DNA from: JAJEFO01 sp009843725 | GTDB taxonomy: Bacteria; Pseudomonadota; Alphaproteobacteria; Rhodobacterales; Rhodobacteraceae | Length of the DNA stretch: 64,000 nt | Assembly (NCBI GenBank): GCA_965243215.1 | Contig: CBDEUJ010000004.1 | Span: 744,001 to 808,000, forward strand | Reading direction: 5' to 3' | Part shown: positions 33,791 to 43,108 of the stretch, piece after piece | Layout of the letters: the number at the start of each line of letters is the position of its first letter | How positions within the stretch are numbered: the first letter of the stretch is position 1 | Notes under the pieces: model-generated | Database searches by the model: none | Seen by the model: the letters and a program-made list of their open reading frames with translations, nothing else | Told to the model about the DNA's origin: nothing | Position numbers and translations under genes: made by a program

Positions 33791-34370
33791 ACGGCGCGGC
33801 GGGTCGATCTTCCAGTTCTACAACAAGTGGACGGAGACGCGGTTATGTGTAGTTGCCAGATCAGGATGCAAGGCGCCTGCGATGCCTGACACGCGTTTCG
33901 CGAAATCAATGGTTGGGCTGGTCCGACGCCGGGCGCCCCCGCCGGGAGCCCGGCCGGCGCCTGCCTGCCTACGATCCAATGACCGCGGCACCGACGCCCT
34001 GAAACGGGCTGGAGTCCCGCATGGCAACTGCGTATCCTCTGGTTCTCCTTCAGCCCGACAGCGCCGTTGCGACCCCGGTACAGAAAGTTGGGGGGCAAAT
34101 TGCCCCCCAGTTTCGCTTGTCAGGCTCACTTGTCGTACCGCCCGGTTTCTGCCTGCGGCCTGACCTGCGTTCAGGGCGAGCGCACCCGCCCCATGTTCCG
34201 TCGAACCACAAGCCGCGATTCTCCGGGCGGGAGGAAGCCGACCCAAGCTGTCGGCCGAGCCCCGCTTCTCGTCGCCGGGGCGGGAGATCCCCCGGCATCA
34301 AGGTGGAACTGCGAGGCAGCGTCACCCTGTTCCCGGAACAGAGCCTGATGCGCGGCCCTGTCACGCGTCA
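33791..34370. other. Intergenic region with a perfect GC palindrome
   Basis: No gene was recognised. GGGGGGCAAATTGCCCCCC at 34090-34108 is a strong stem on either strand, lacking a T-run. It may act as a terminator or transcript-stabilising hairpin downstream of nrdJ. The left part may include unrecognisable tnpB N-terminal DNA. Confidence 0.4.
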
Positions 34371-37300
34371 TCAACTGCACCCACTGGTTGCGCCGCAAGT
34401 ATTGCACTTCATGCATGTGCCGTTGCGCACCAAGGTGTAGTTGCCGCATTCGCCGCAAGGATCTCCCTCATATCCCTGCATCTTGGCCTTCGTTCGCGCG
34501 TCTATCCCGACCGCTCCCTCGGCAGGCGACGCGCCGACGGCCAATGCCGTTCCCACTTCCGGCAAAATCGCTTCAGTCGCCGCGGGAGCGTTAGCGCCGC
34601 CCAGCGCCGTTGCGGCGCTGGCACCGCCTTCCACGAGCACCAGTTCCCTTGGCACGCGGCCGCGGGTGTATCCGGCGGACGCGACACGCTTCAGCACCTC
34701 GACGTGGGTCGATCCCCTTGCAGCAGGAGCCTCAGCCGTGTCGGGCTTGCCCTCTTCCTCGCCACGGCCCATGTCATCGAACGTCGGGCCTTCCGGCTTC
34801 ACGTGCGCCAGATCAATGCGGTCCAGATAGCTGACCGCCAGCTCCCTGAAGATGTAGTCCAGTATCGAGGTCGCGTTCTTGATCGAGTCGTTGCCCTGCA
34901 CCATCCCGGCAGGTTCGAAGCGAGTGAACGTGAAAGCATCCACGAACTCCTCCAATGGCACGCCATACTGGAGACCGACCGAGATGGCGATCGCGAAGTT
35001 GTTCATCATTGCCCGGAAGCCGGCGCCTTCCTTGTGCATGTCGATGAAGATCTCGCCCAGCGAACCATCGCCGTATTCTCCGGTTCTCAGGTAGACCTTG
35101 TGCCCGCCGACAATGGCCTTCTGGGTGTATCCCCGCCGCCGTTCGGGCATTCGATTGCGTGCGCCCGCTGTCAATTCCTTGGCGATGATCCTTTCCACGG
35201 CCTTCTCAGCCAGCACGACGGCCTTCTCCTGAGGCGTGCCGGCCTCAAGCGTCTCGGCCGCATCGTCGTCATCCTCGACAAGGGCCGCTGACAAGGGCTG
35301 CGAGAGCTTTGAACCGTCACGATAGAGCGCATTGGCCTTTATTCCGAGCCGGTGCGACAGTTCGTAGGCCGCCTTGCAATCCTCGACGGTCGCGTCGTTC
35401 GGCATGTTGATCGTCTTGGAGATCGCGCCCGAAATGAACGACTGGGCGGCAGCCATCATCGTGATGTGGCTGTCAACAGGAAGGAACCGCTTGCCCTTGC
35501 GTCCGCACGGATTCGCGCAGTCGAAGACATGGTAGTGCTCCTGCGCCAGATGAGGCGCGCCTTCCAGCGTCATGGAACCGCAGACGTGGTCGTTCGCGGC
35601 CTCGATGTCCGCCCTTCTGAAGCCAAGGCTGCGGAGAAGGTCGAATTCCGGATCGTTCAGCTTCTCGGACGGAATCCCGAGGGTCGCGGAGCAAAACTCC
35701 TCGCCGAGCGTCCACTGGTTGAACACGAAGCGAATGTCGAACGCGGACGGCAGGGCTTCCTCGATCCTGGCGATCTCGGCCTGGCCGAACCCGTGTCCAA
35801 CCAGCGCTGCATGGCTGACTCCCGGGGCGTTCGCGAGCGTTCCGTGGCCGACGGCGTAGGAAACGATGTCCTGGATCTGGGAGGAAGAGTATCCAAGTGT
35901 CGCCAACGCCGCCGGCACCGAGCGGTTTATGATCTTGAAGTAACCGCCCCCGGCGAGCTTCTTGAACTTCACCAAGGCGAAGTCCGGCTCGATCCCTGTC
36001 GTATCGCAATCCATCACGAGGCCAATGGTGCCGGTCGGCGCGATGACCGTCGCCTGAGCATTCCGGTATCCGTGCTTCATGCCCAGGTCGAACGCATCGT
36101 CCCACATCCTTGCGGCCAGTTCGACCAGTCTGCCGTCCGGGCAGTTCTTGTGGTCGAGCGGCACGGGAGGCACGTTCATCTCCTCGTATCCTGATGTCTC
36201 TCCGTGTGCCGCGCGCCTGTGGTTGCGAATGACGCGAAGCATGTGCGCGGAGTTCTTCTTGTAGCCCTGGAACGGGCCCAGTTCCCGCGCAATCTCGGCC
36301 GACGTCGCGTAGGACGCTCCGGTCATGATTGCCGTGAGAGCGCCCGCCAGTGCCCGGCCCTCGTCCGAATCATATCCCAGGCCCATGGTCATAAGCAGGC
36401 CGCCAATGTTCGCGTAGCCGAGACCGAGGGTCCTGAATTCGTAGGACAATTGCGCAATTTCCTTCGACGGGAATTGCGCCATCATGACGCTGATTTCCAG
36501 CGTCAGTGTCCAAAGACGCGTTGCATGGACATAGTCGTCGGCCCGGAACTCCCCTTCGTCATGGAATGCAAGGAGGTTCATGGACGCCAGGTTGCAGGCG
36601 GTATCATCGAGGAACATGTACTCCGAACAGGGGTTCGACCCGCGGATCGGTCCGGCCTCGGGGCATGTATGCCAGGCATTGATCGTGTCATGGTACTGGA
36701 TGCCGGGATCCGCACAGGCCCAGGCGGCATGGCCCACCTGCTCCCACAGGTTGCGCGCCTTGACCGTCCTTGCCACCTTGCCGTCTGTGCGGCGGAACAG
36801 GTCCCAGTCGGCGTCATCCTTCACCGCTTGCAGGAACGCATCCGTGACCCGGATCGAGTTGTTGGAGTTCTGGCCAGAAACGCTCGAATAAGCTTCCGAA
36901 TCCCAGTCGGTGTCATATGTCGGAAATTCGATCGATTCGTAGCCCTGTCTCGCGTAGTCAAGAACGCGCTTGATATAGGTCTCCGGAATGGCGGACCTTT
37001 TCGCGGATCGGATCGCGGCCTTGAGGCCCTCGTTCCGCACCGGATCGACCGCATCGGCTTCCGCACCGTCCCACGCCTTGATTGCCGCGAATATGCCGTT
37101 GAGCTCGCGCTCGTGGACCTTCGAGCCGGCCACTATGGAGGCAACTTTCTGCTCCTCGATGACCTTCCAGTTGATGAAGTCCTCGATGTCGGGATGATCG
37201 GCGTCAACGATCACCATCTTGGCCGCGCGCCTGGTGGTGCCACCCGACTTGATGGCGCCGGCTGCTCGGTCGCCGATCTTCAGAAAGCCCATCAAGCCCG

Positions 37301-38054
37301 ACGACTGGCCGCCGCCGGACAGATGCTCGCCCGCTCCGCGGAGCATGCTGAAATTTGTCCCGGTACCGGATCCGTACTTGAAGAGCCGTGACTCCCGGAC
37401 CCACAGATCCATGATGCCGCCGCTGTTCACGAGGTCGTCGGCACAGGACTGAATGAAGCACGCATGGGGCTGCGGATGCTCGTAGGCACTTCCAGACCTC
37501 GTCAGCTTGCCGGTCTTGTAGTCTACGTAGTGGTGGCCTTGGCTCGGTCCGTCGATGCCGTATGCCCAGTGGAGGCCCGTGTTGAACCATTGCGGAGAGT
37601 TCGGGGCGCCGCGTTGCGTCGCGAGCATGTAGCGCATCTCGTCGAAATAGGCCCGTGCATCCTCTTTCGAAGAGAAATAGCCGCCCTTCCAGCCCCAGTA
37701 CGCCCACGCTCCCGCCAGACGGTCGAAGACCTGCGTTGCCCGGGTCTCGCCGCCGTAGCGCTCCTCTTCAGGGAGATCGGCGAGCGCGACCTCGTCCGCC
37801 ACGGAACGCCAAAGGAATTCCGGGACACCCTTCTCCTTCACTTTCTTCAGGCGCGCCGGCACTCCGGCCTTCCTGAAATATTTCTGCGCGATGACGTCCG
37901 ACGCCACCTGGCTCCAGCTCTCGGGCACCTCGACGTCGTCGAGCCGGAACACGACGGTGCCGTCCGGATTCCTGATTTCGGATGACGTCGCCGCGAACTT
38001 GATGGACGCGTAGGCGTCCCGCCCGGCCTTCGTAAAGCTGCGCTTGACCTTCAT
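34371..38054 (-). CDS. nrdJ: Vitamin B12-dependent ribonucleoside-diphosphate reductase (class II)
   Basis: A 1227-residue adenosylcobalamin-dependent ribonucleotide reductase that makes deoxynucleotides with or without oxygen. Visible features are the active-site NPCSEYMFLDDTACNLASMN, the loop APTGTIGLVMDCDTTGIEPD, INMPNDATVEDC, and the C-terminal CGECGNYTLVRNGTCMKCNT redox/zinc cysteines. Length and layout match the long NrdJ of alphaproteobacteria. Upstream DNA contains a perfect palindrome like an NrdR box (38247-38262). It is a single gene with a long 3' intergenic region. Confidence 0.96.
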   Translation of the reverse strand: MKVKRSFTKAGRDAYASIKFAATSSEIRNPDGTVVFRLDDVEVPESWSQVASDVIAQKYFRKAGVPARLKKVKEKGVPEFLWRSVADEVALADLPEEERYGGETRATQVFDRLAGAWAYWGWKGGYFSSKEDARAYFDEMRYMLATQRGAPNSPQWFNTGLHWAYGIDGPSQGHHYVDYKTGKLTRSGSAYEHPQPHACFIQSCADDLVNSGGIMDLWVRESRLFKYGSGTGTNFSMLRGAGEHLSGGGQSSGLMGFLKIGDRAAGAIKSGGTTRRAAKMVIVDADHPDIEDFINWKVIEEQKVASIVAGSKVHERELNGIFAAIKAWDGAEADAVDPVRNEGLKAAIRSAKRSAIPETYIKRVLDYARQGYESIEFPTYDTDWDSEAYSSVSGQNSNNSIRVTDAFLQAVKDDADWDLFRRTDGKVARTVKARNLWEQVGHAAWACADPGIQYHDTINAWHTCPEAGPIRGSNPCSEYMFLDDTACNLASMNLLAFHDEGEFRADDYVHATRLWTLTLEISVMMAQFPSKEIAQLSYEFRTLGLGYANIGGLLMTMGLGYDSDEGRALAGALTAIMTGASYATSAEIARELGPFQGYKKNSAHMLRVIRNHRRAAHGETSGYEEMNVPPVPLDHKNCPDGRLVELAARMWDDAFDLGMKHGYRNAQATVIAPTGTIGLVMDCDTTGIEPDFALVKFKKLAGGGYFKIINRSVPAALATLGYSSSQIQDIVSYAVGHGTLANAPGVSHAALVGHGFGQAEIARIEEALPSAFDIRFVFNQWTLGEEFCSATLGIPSEKLNDPEFDLLRSLGFRRADIEAANDHVCGSMTLEGAPHLAQEHYHVFDCANPCGRKGKRFLPVDSHITMMAAAQSFISGAISKTINMPNDATVEDCKAAYELSHRLGIKANALYRDGSKLSQPLSAALVEDDDDAAETLEAGTPQEKAVVLAEKAVERIIAKELTAGARNRMPERRRGYTQKAIVGGHKVYLRTGEYGDGSLGEIFIDMHKEGAGFRAMMNNFAIAISVGLQYGVPLEEFVDAFTFTRFEPAGMVQGNDSIKNATSILDYIFRELAVSYLDRIDLAHVKPEGPTFDDMGRGEEEGKPDTAEAPAARGSTHVEVLKRVASAGYTRGRVPRELVLVEGGASAATALGGANAPAATEAILPEVGTALAVGASPAEGAVGIDARTKAKMQGYEGDPCGECGNYTLVRNGTCMKCNTCGATSGCS

Positions 38055-38246
38055 TTTCCGCCTAGACCCCGTTCTTTTCTTGTTTGTGTCATTTCCGTTT
38101 CGTTTTCGCCTGCCTCGGTCAGGGTGACCTCAAGCGCGGCTTGGAGGCGGGACCAAGCCACCTTTCTCATGCACGTCGCTGCGTGCATGCATGATTCCTT
38201 CGTTCTTGAAGGACCAAAGGCGCTCGAATGCTATGCCTGTCAATCT

Positions 38247-38262
38247 CCACAACATGTTGTGG
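38247..38262. promoter_or_regulatory. NrdR-box-like palindrome CCACAACATGTTGTGG
   Basis: A perfect 16-bp palindrome about 190 bases upstream of nrdJ. A weaker partner (CGCACAACTTGCAGCT, 38277-38292) lies 30 bases away centre to centre. NrdR usually binds two boxes about three helical turns apart upstream of ribonucleotide reductase genes. Confidence 0.5.
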
Positions 38263-38648
38263 CCTCCGAACCCGCCCGCACAACTTGCAGCTTTTGCAAT
38301 GGGTTCGTCAACAGGGAATTCACAAAAAGTCTGACGCCTCCGAGCATGGCTTCAGTGCGCGGATTCAAGGGACCGCATGAATCGCCACGGATTCAGGAAT
38401 CCGTCAATCGAGATCAGACGCTTACGCAGCCAAGCTAACGGCACGCACGAGGTGCCCGAAGGGTGCGGCCACCAGCCTGGGCGGCCGGACTGTTTCATCT
38501 TGATCGGACCGGCGGGCAGGATTTCGTGCCGTTGTTCGGCTATAAAGTAGAATCACCCGGCGACTCGGGTGCGACTCGCGACCCTGACGGACACATGCAG
38601 CAAGAGCGCCCGCGCTCCGCGATGAACGTTCGAACTCCGTGCCGATGC

Positions 38649-38725
38649 TGGTCGGGGCGGAGAGATTCGAACTCCCGACCCCCTGTTCCCAAAACAGGTG
38701 CGCTACCAGACTGCGCTACGCCCCG
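38649..38725 (-). tRNA. tRNA-Pro(TGG)
   Basis: A 77-nt cloverleaf including an encoded CCA. The acceptor stem is CGGGGCG/CGCCCCG, the D-arm GCGC...GCGC, the anticodon arm CCTGT-TTTGGGA-ACAGG with TGG anticodon, the variable loop GGGTC, and the T-arm GGGAG-TTCGAAT-CTCTC with one G-T pair; the discriminator is A. All stems pair. Confidence 0.96.
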
Positions 38726-38960
38726 ACTCCGTCGCATCCATACCGCAAAGAATTTCCCCTTGGCAAATTGCTTGTGCATTGGTTTGCGGACTTCCTTGCA
38801 TGCAAGGGTCAACGGATCCTCCGCAAGCCATCAATTCGGAAACTGCGGACGCGAAACGATCAACTGGAAGAACTCGACGCCGTGCTTGAGGACATGCTTG
38901 CCGGATCCACGCACTCCCGACAACAGGCGTCACGGCGTTTCCGGTCCACTTGCCTGCAGG

Positions 38961-39422
38961 CTATTCGCAGGGCCAGGCCGGGTTCGGTCCGATGACCGGA
39001 TGCCGAAGCTCGCTTCCTTCATTGATGCCGAGCCTGCGAGACAGGCCGCCATTGATTTCAAGCACGAACTTGACGCCTTCGCCGCCATCTATGTGTGTTT
39101 CGTCGAATGGAACTGCGTTCTCGTGGACCCTTGTCACCTTCCCTGAAGGTGACATGAAGATCATGTCGAGCGGAATCCGGGTGTTCTTCATCCAGAACAC
39201 CGCGCGCTGCGGCGTTTCGTATGCGAAGAGCATGCCGCTGCCCGATGGCAGGACGTCACGGTTCATCAGGCCGAGCGAACGTTCGTCCGGGTCATCCGCA
39301 AGCTCGACGGTGAAGCGCGCACGGCCCCAGTCGCCACGCAGGTCGACCCGGTCAACCGAGCAGTCAGCAGACGCGGTACCGGCAAGTGCAAGCAGTGCAA
39401 CGAATCCGAAACCTGCGCGCAT
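38961..39422 (-). CDS. DUF192 secreted protein
   Basis: A 153-residue protein with a signal peptide (MRAGFGFVALLALAGTASA) and a DUF192 domain: RFTVELADDPDERSLGLMNR, FAYETPQRAVFWMKNTRIPLDMIF and EINGGLSRRLGI. It is probably periplasmic; the domain's function is unknown. The start could be the ATG at 39422 or a GTG six bases earlier that overlaps the cold-shock gene stop; I prefer the ATG. It is likely co-transcribed with the cold-shock gene. Confidence 0.88.
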   Translation of the reverse strand: MRAGFGFVALLALAGTASADCSVDRVDLRGDWGRARFTVELADDPDERSLGLMNRDVLPSGSGMLFAYETPQRAVFWMKNTRIPLDMIFMSPSGKVTRVHENAVPFDETHIDGGEGVKFVLEINGGLSRRLGINEGSELRHPVIGPNPAWPCE

Positions 39423-39424
39423 CG

Positions 39425-39958
39425 TCACTCGGATCTAAGGCCCGCTTCCCATGACGTGATCTGAGTGGCCATGCGACCCCGCTTGCCCTCCACGACCCTG
39501 ATTGACACCGCCTCTCCAGGCTGAAGGTCGGCAAGCTCCGATCGCCTCAGGACTTCGATATGCAGAAAGACATCCTCGTTGCAGCCGTAGACATTTGCAA
39601 ATCCAAACCCCTTCGCCTTGTCGAACCACTTCACGCGCGCCGGTTCCAGTGGCAACGACAGGTCAACCGGTTCGTTGAACTCACCGCCGTCCGGGATGGC
39701 ATCTTCCGTCGCGGAAGTGGCTGGCGGATCTATCCGGAGCACTTCGATCGCCTGAATTCCTCGCGCCGTTTCCTGAATCACGACTTCAATCCCCGCCGAG
39801 TCCGCGACGGAGGACTGGCCGTAGTTGCGAAGCACGTTTGCATGAAGCAGGATGTCAGGCCCGCCTTCGTCGGAAACGACAAAGCCGAATCCCTTCGACG
39901 GATCAAACCACTTTACCGTTCCAGTGACGCGCGCGCCGCCTTTGCTGAGGTCGGTCAT
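39425..39958 (-). CDS. Protein with two cold-shock domains
   Basis: A 177-residue protein carrying two CSD folds. The first (VKWFDPSKGFGFVVSDEGG, about residues 14-75) and second (VKWFDKAKGFGFANV, about 108-172) both contain the RNP1-like KGFGF motif. A Pro/Glu/Asp-rich linker joins them. Such double CSD proteins are typical of Rhodobacterales and probably act as nucleic-acid chaperones. The neighbour DUF192 gene starts at its stop codon. Confidence 0.92.
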   Translation of the reverse strand: MTDLSKGGARVTGTVKWFDPSKGFGFVVSDEGGPDILLHANVLRNYGQSSVADSAGIEVVIQETARGIQAIEVLRIDPPATSATEDAIPDGGEFNEPVDLSLPLEPARVKWFDKAKGFGFANVYGCNEDVFLHIEVLRRSELADLQPGEAVSIRVVEGKRGRMATQITSWEAGLRSE

Positions 39959-40070
39959 CTAAGCATCATCCCTTGGGCTGTTGCCCAACATGCGCCTACT
40001 TTGGGCCATTGGCGCGATCACGCGCAACCAAAAATCCGACCAATTCTGCGACAATTTCGGCAGAAGCGCG

Positions 40071-40676
40071 CTAAGGATAAAGGCGTTCGACCTCCCAAGC
40101 AGCATCGGGCGACGCTCTGGTCCAACGGAATCGGTCGTGGAGCCGGAATTCGCCATCGGCCCAAAGCTCGATCTCAACGGGCAGGATCCTGAAACCGCCC
40201 CAGAAGGGCGGGCGTTTCGGATCGAGCCCGTGGGCGGCGCCCATCTTTGCCGCCCTGGCAATCAATGCCGTCCGGGAAGACAACGGCTGGGACTGGCGCG
40301 ATGCCCAGGCCCCTATCCGGCTTTGCACCGCCCGAGTGGCGAAGTATCGGTCGGCGGCCGCACCGTCCTCGACAGTTACGGAGCCACGCACCCTTACCTG
40401 ACGGCGGAGGCTCTTCCAGTGGAGGACGAAAGCCGCCCTTTCGGAATTCTCGAGCTCCCGCGCCTTCACGCTGCCGTAGTTGGTGTAGAATACGAAGGCG
40501 CCATTCTCGATCCCCTTGAGCAATACCATGCGCACATTCGGCAGACCGGACTCGTCCACCGTTGCGAGGGCCATTGCGCTCGGATCGTTCGGTTCGGTCC
40601 CTTCCGCCTCGTTCAGCCAACGGCTCACAATGGCCATCGGGTCATCGCCTTCGAATATTCCGCTTCTGTCCATCAT
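40071..40676 (-). CDS. pdxH: Pyridoxamine 5'-phosphate oxidase
   Basis: A 201-residue FMN enzyme that makes pyridoxal 5'-phosphate (EC 1.4.3.5). RMVLLKGIENGAFVFYTNY (FMN phosphate site), AAFVLHWKSLRRQVRVRG, SRIGAWASRQSQ, and the C-terminal ILPVEIELWADGEFRLHDR and RLYP form the complete family pattern. The last four residues are usually RLAP/RLSP. ATG 40676 (MMDRSGIF) was chosen; the open frame continues to 40724 without family similarity. It is divergent from fabI, with 77 bases between. Confidence 0.94.
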   Translation of the reverse strand: MMDRSGIFEGDDPMAIVSRWLNEAEGTEPNDPSAMALATVDESGLPNVRMVLLKGIENGAFVFYTNYGSVKARELENSERAAFVLHWKSLRRQVRVRGSVTVEDGAAADRYFATRAVQSRIGAWASRQSQPLSSRTALIARAAKMGAAHGLDPKRPPFWGGFRILPVEIELWADGEFRLHDRFRWTRASPDAAWEVERLYP

Positions 40677-40753
40677 GCCCGCCTTCACGCCCTTGATGCA
40701 TCTGACGTGATCGCATAGACCCACTGCACGGTAAACGGGGCGAGGATCAAAAT

Positions 40754-41569
40754 ATGTCCGCAGGGCTTATGACAGGCAAACGGGGCCTGATCATGGGACT
40801 GGCCAACGAGAGGTCGATCGCCTGGGGAATTGCCAAGGCGGTCGCCGATCAAGGTGCCGAACTTGCGTTTTCATACCAGGGCGAAGCGCTGCTGAAGCGC
40901 GTCGGACCTTTGTCCGCGCAGCTGGGATCGAGCATCGTCCTGCCTTGCGACGTGGCGGACATGGACGACGTGAACGCCCTGTTCAAGAAGCTTGAGAAAC
41001 GCTGGGGCAAACTTGACTTCGTCGTTCACGCGATCGGGTTTTCCGACAAGAACGAGCTGCGTGGCCGCTATGTCGACACGAGCCGTGACAACTTCCTCAT
41101 GTCGATGGACATATCAGTGTATTCCTTCACCGCGATCGCAAAGCGGGCCGCGGAGATCATGCCTGATGGCGGCTCGCTGCTGACCCTGACCTACTACGGG
41201 GCCGAGCGGGTGATGCCGCATTACAACGTGATGGGGGTCTGCAAGGCCGCGCTGGAAGCGAGCGTGCGCTACATTGCCGAGGATCTCGGCAAGGACGGCA
41301 TCCGTTGCAATGCCATCAGCGCGGGCACGATCAAGACTCTGGCGGCATCCGGGATCGGCGACTTCCGCTACATCCTGAAATGGAACGAGTACAATTCCCC
41401 GCTGAGGCGCAACGTGAGTATCGAGGATGTCGGCAATGCCGCGCTCTACCTTCTTTCCGATCTGGGTTCGGCCGTCACGGGCGAGGTTCATCACGTGGAC
41501 TCCGGCTACCATGTTGTGGGCATGAAGGCGCTCGACGCTCCGGACATGACCTACGAAGGCAGGGAATGA
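40754..41569 (+). CDS. fabI: Enoyl-[acyl-carrier-protein] reductase (NADH)
   Basis: A 271-residue FabI-type SDR that catalyses the last reduction of type II fatty-acid elongation (EC 1.3.1.9). GLANERSIAWGIA is the cofactor loop, YYGAERVMPHYNVMGVCKAA holds the Tyr-x6-Lys catalytic pair, and AGTIKTLAASGI is the substrate-binding loop. It is the target family of triclosan. Length and start fit. The pdxH-fabI neighbourhood is standard for Rhodobacterales. Confidence 0.95.
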   Translation: MSAGLMTGKRGLIMGLANERSIAWGIAKAVADQGAELAFSYQGEALLKRVGPLSAQLGSSIVLPCDVADMDDVNALFKKLEKRWGKLDFVVHAIGFSDKNELRGRYVDTSRDNFLMSMDISVYSFTAIAKRAAEIMPDGGSLLTLTYYGAERVMPHYNVMGVCKAALEASVRYIAEDLGKDGIRCNAISAGTIKTLAASGIGDFRYILKWNEYNSPLRRNVSIEDVGNAALYLLSDLGSAVTGEVHHVDSGYHVVGMKALDAPDMTYEGRE

Positions 41570-41714
41570 TGCCGCATGACGCTGGAAGAGCGGCTTCGGT
41601 TTCAAGGCAATGCCTGACTGGACCGGGGCGATGCTGTCCTCCGAGGAACAGATGTCGGGCAAGCAGGTCGCGCTGGCCGGAGACGTTCCCGCCATCTGAC
41701 CGGCAGGACAGATC

Positions 41715-42218
41715 ATGACCGAACGCCTGCCGCACGAGAAGGGTTTCCACGTCAGCTGGGACCAGATGCATCGCGACGCACGTGCGCTTGCCTGGCGGCT
41801 GGATGGGCGCGGGCCGCTTGATGGCAGGTGGCAGGCCGTCGTGGCGATCACGCGTGGCGGCATGGCGCCAGCGATGATCGTGTCTCGCGAGCTCGACATT
41901 CGAATTGTGGATACAATCAGCGTGAAGAGCTACGACCACCAGTCGCAGTCCGATGCGCAGATCCTGAAGTCGCCGGACGCGAAAATGATGGGGGACGGTG
42001 CAGGCATACTTGTCGTGGACGATCTGGTCGATACCGGCCAGACGCTTGAACTCGTCCGGCGACACTACCCGAAGGCTCACTTCGCCACGGTCTACGCCAA
42101 GCCCATGGGCGAACAGCAGGTGGACACGTTCATTACCGGCGTCAGCCAGGACACCTGGATATTCTTTCCGTGGGACATGGCGCTTCAGTATGTCGAGCCA
42201 TACCGGGGCGCGGACTGA
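41715..42218 (+). CDS. gpt: Xanthine-guanine phosphoribosyltransferase
   Basis: A 167-residue type I phosphoribosyltransferase that salvages xanthine or guanine (EC 2.4.2.22). The PRPP loop is ILVVDDLVDTGQTLE, the N-terminal RGGM follows AVVAITRGG, and the C-terminal DTWIFFPWDMA is characteristic of Gpt. It starts 145 bases after fabI, in the same direction. No membrane segment, although E. coli Gpt is membrane-associated. Confidence 0.92.
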   Translation: MTERLPHEKGFHVSWDQMHRDARALAWRLDGRGPLDGRWQAVVAITRGGMAPAMIVSRELDIRIVDTISVKSYDHQSQSDAQILKSPDAKMMGDGAGILVVDDLVDTGQTLELVRRHYPKAHFATVYAKPMGEQQVDTFITGVSQDTWIFFPWDMALQYVEPYRGAD

Positions 42219-42358
42219 AAGCCCTCATCCACTCGCCGCGCGACCATTCCCTGTTCGGCGACATCGCTTGCGAAAACTGGCGATCTTGGAAATGCCGACT
42301 CTGCGAAAGACCAGATCAAGATCGCTTCCTGACATGCCGTGAGCAGGCTGTCCCAATC

Positions 42359-43108
42359 TCAGTCTTGTCCGCTCTCCGCAATCGACTGTGCCAAGGAGTG
42401 AAGTTGATCGTGGGCCTCGCGGAAACGCGGACAACCGGCCAGGACCCGGCCGGACTGAGGGGCGAATGCTTCGCAGAAGCTCAATCGCCGGCTTGGAGTC
42501 TTGTTGGCTTTCGCATAAGGCCGCAGAGAGAGGGGCTTGCTCTCGCTCCTCAAGAGCGCGTCCATGAACTCGTCCACAAGAACCTGTCCGGAAAGGCTCT
42601 CGAAATCCGAACCATTTGGAGAAAATGCTGCAACACACCACGTTTCGGTTGATTCGACCGCAGGCGCCAATACATGTCGCGCAACGTCAGCTTGGGTCAT
42701 TTCCTCGAATCGAGCCGCATGTGACAGGATATGGCGAACTTCCTTCGCCCGCTGCTCTGCCGCTGGTGGATCTGCCACAGTGTAGTCAAATTTCCCTTTC
42801 ACATAAGCACCGAAACCGTCGTCGCCTAATATATCGCTGTCCAGTTGGATCAGGATTCCATCAAAGGGCACTCGAGCGAGTCCTCCCCCAAACAACCCCT
42901 CAGTGAAGAATAGTTGGATCCGGTTCTCCGGCGGGTGATCCTTCAACCACAGCAGCACCTGTCCCCATCCACCTTGGGAAGTTGCATCCGGTTCTGGTTG
43001 CAAAGGAACAAAATCGACCGGGATCCCATTCGTCGACATCGAATGCCCAAGGAAAGACTCGATGGCGTGAAAATCTGTAGGACCTTCGCAAACGACTCCA
43101 ATTCTCAC
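42359..43108 (-). CDS. TOPRIM-like (DUF4276/RloB-type) protein, partner of the AAA ATPase
   Basis: A 249-residue protein with a TOPRIM-like start. Glu8 is in VVCEGPTDFHAI, and Asp90-x-Asp92 in ILIQLDSD are the metal-binding acids. The C-terminal part is not familiar. The GTG start shares a base with the stop of the AAA gene (TAGTG), so the two are coupled. AAA-ATPase/TOPRIM pairs occur in phage-defence systems such as Gabija and AbiL-like modules; a nuclease role is inferred. A decayed copy of its 3' third lies at 45090-45330. Confidence 0.7.
   Translation of the reverse strand: MRIGVVCEGPTDFHAIESFLGHSMSTNGIPVDFVPLQPEPDATSQGGWGQVLLWLKDHPPENRIQLFFTEGLFGGGLARVPFDGILIQLDSDILGDDGFGAYVKGKFDYTVADPPAAEQRAKEVRHILSHAARFEEMTQADVARHVLAPAVESTETWCVAAFSPNGSDFESLSGQVLVDEFMDALLRSESKPLSLRPYAKANKTPSRRLSFCEAFAPQSGRVLAGCPRFREAHDQLHSLAQSIAESGQD

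Noticed and set aside
34090..34108. GC palindrome as a classical intrinsic terminator of nrdJ
   Set aside because: The stem is strong, but no T-run follows on the nrdJ strand and it is about 260 bases past the stop; kept only as a note.
38124..38438. Plus-strand open frame upstream of nrdJ with several Cys
   Set aside because: No RBS, no family, and it covers the NrdR-like palindromes; treated as a control region.
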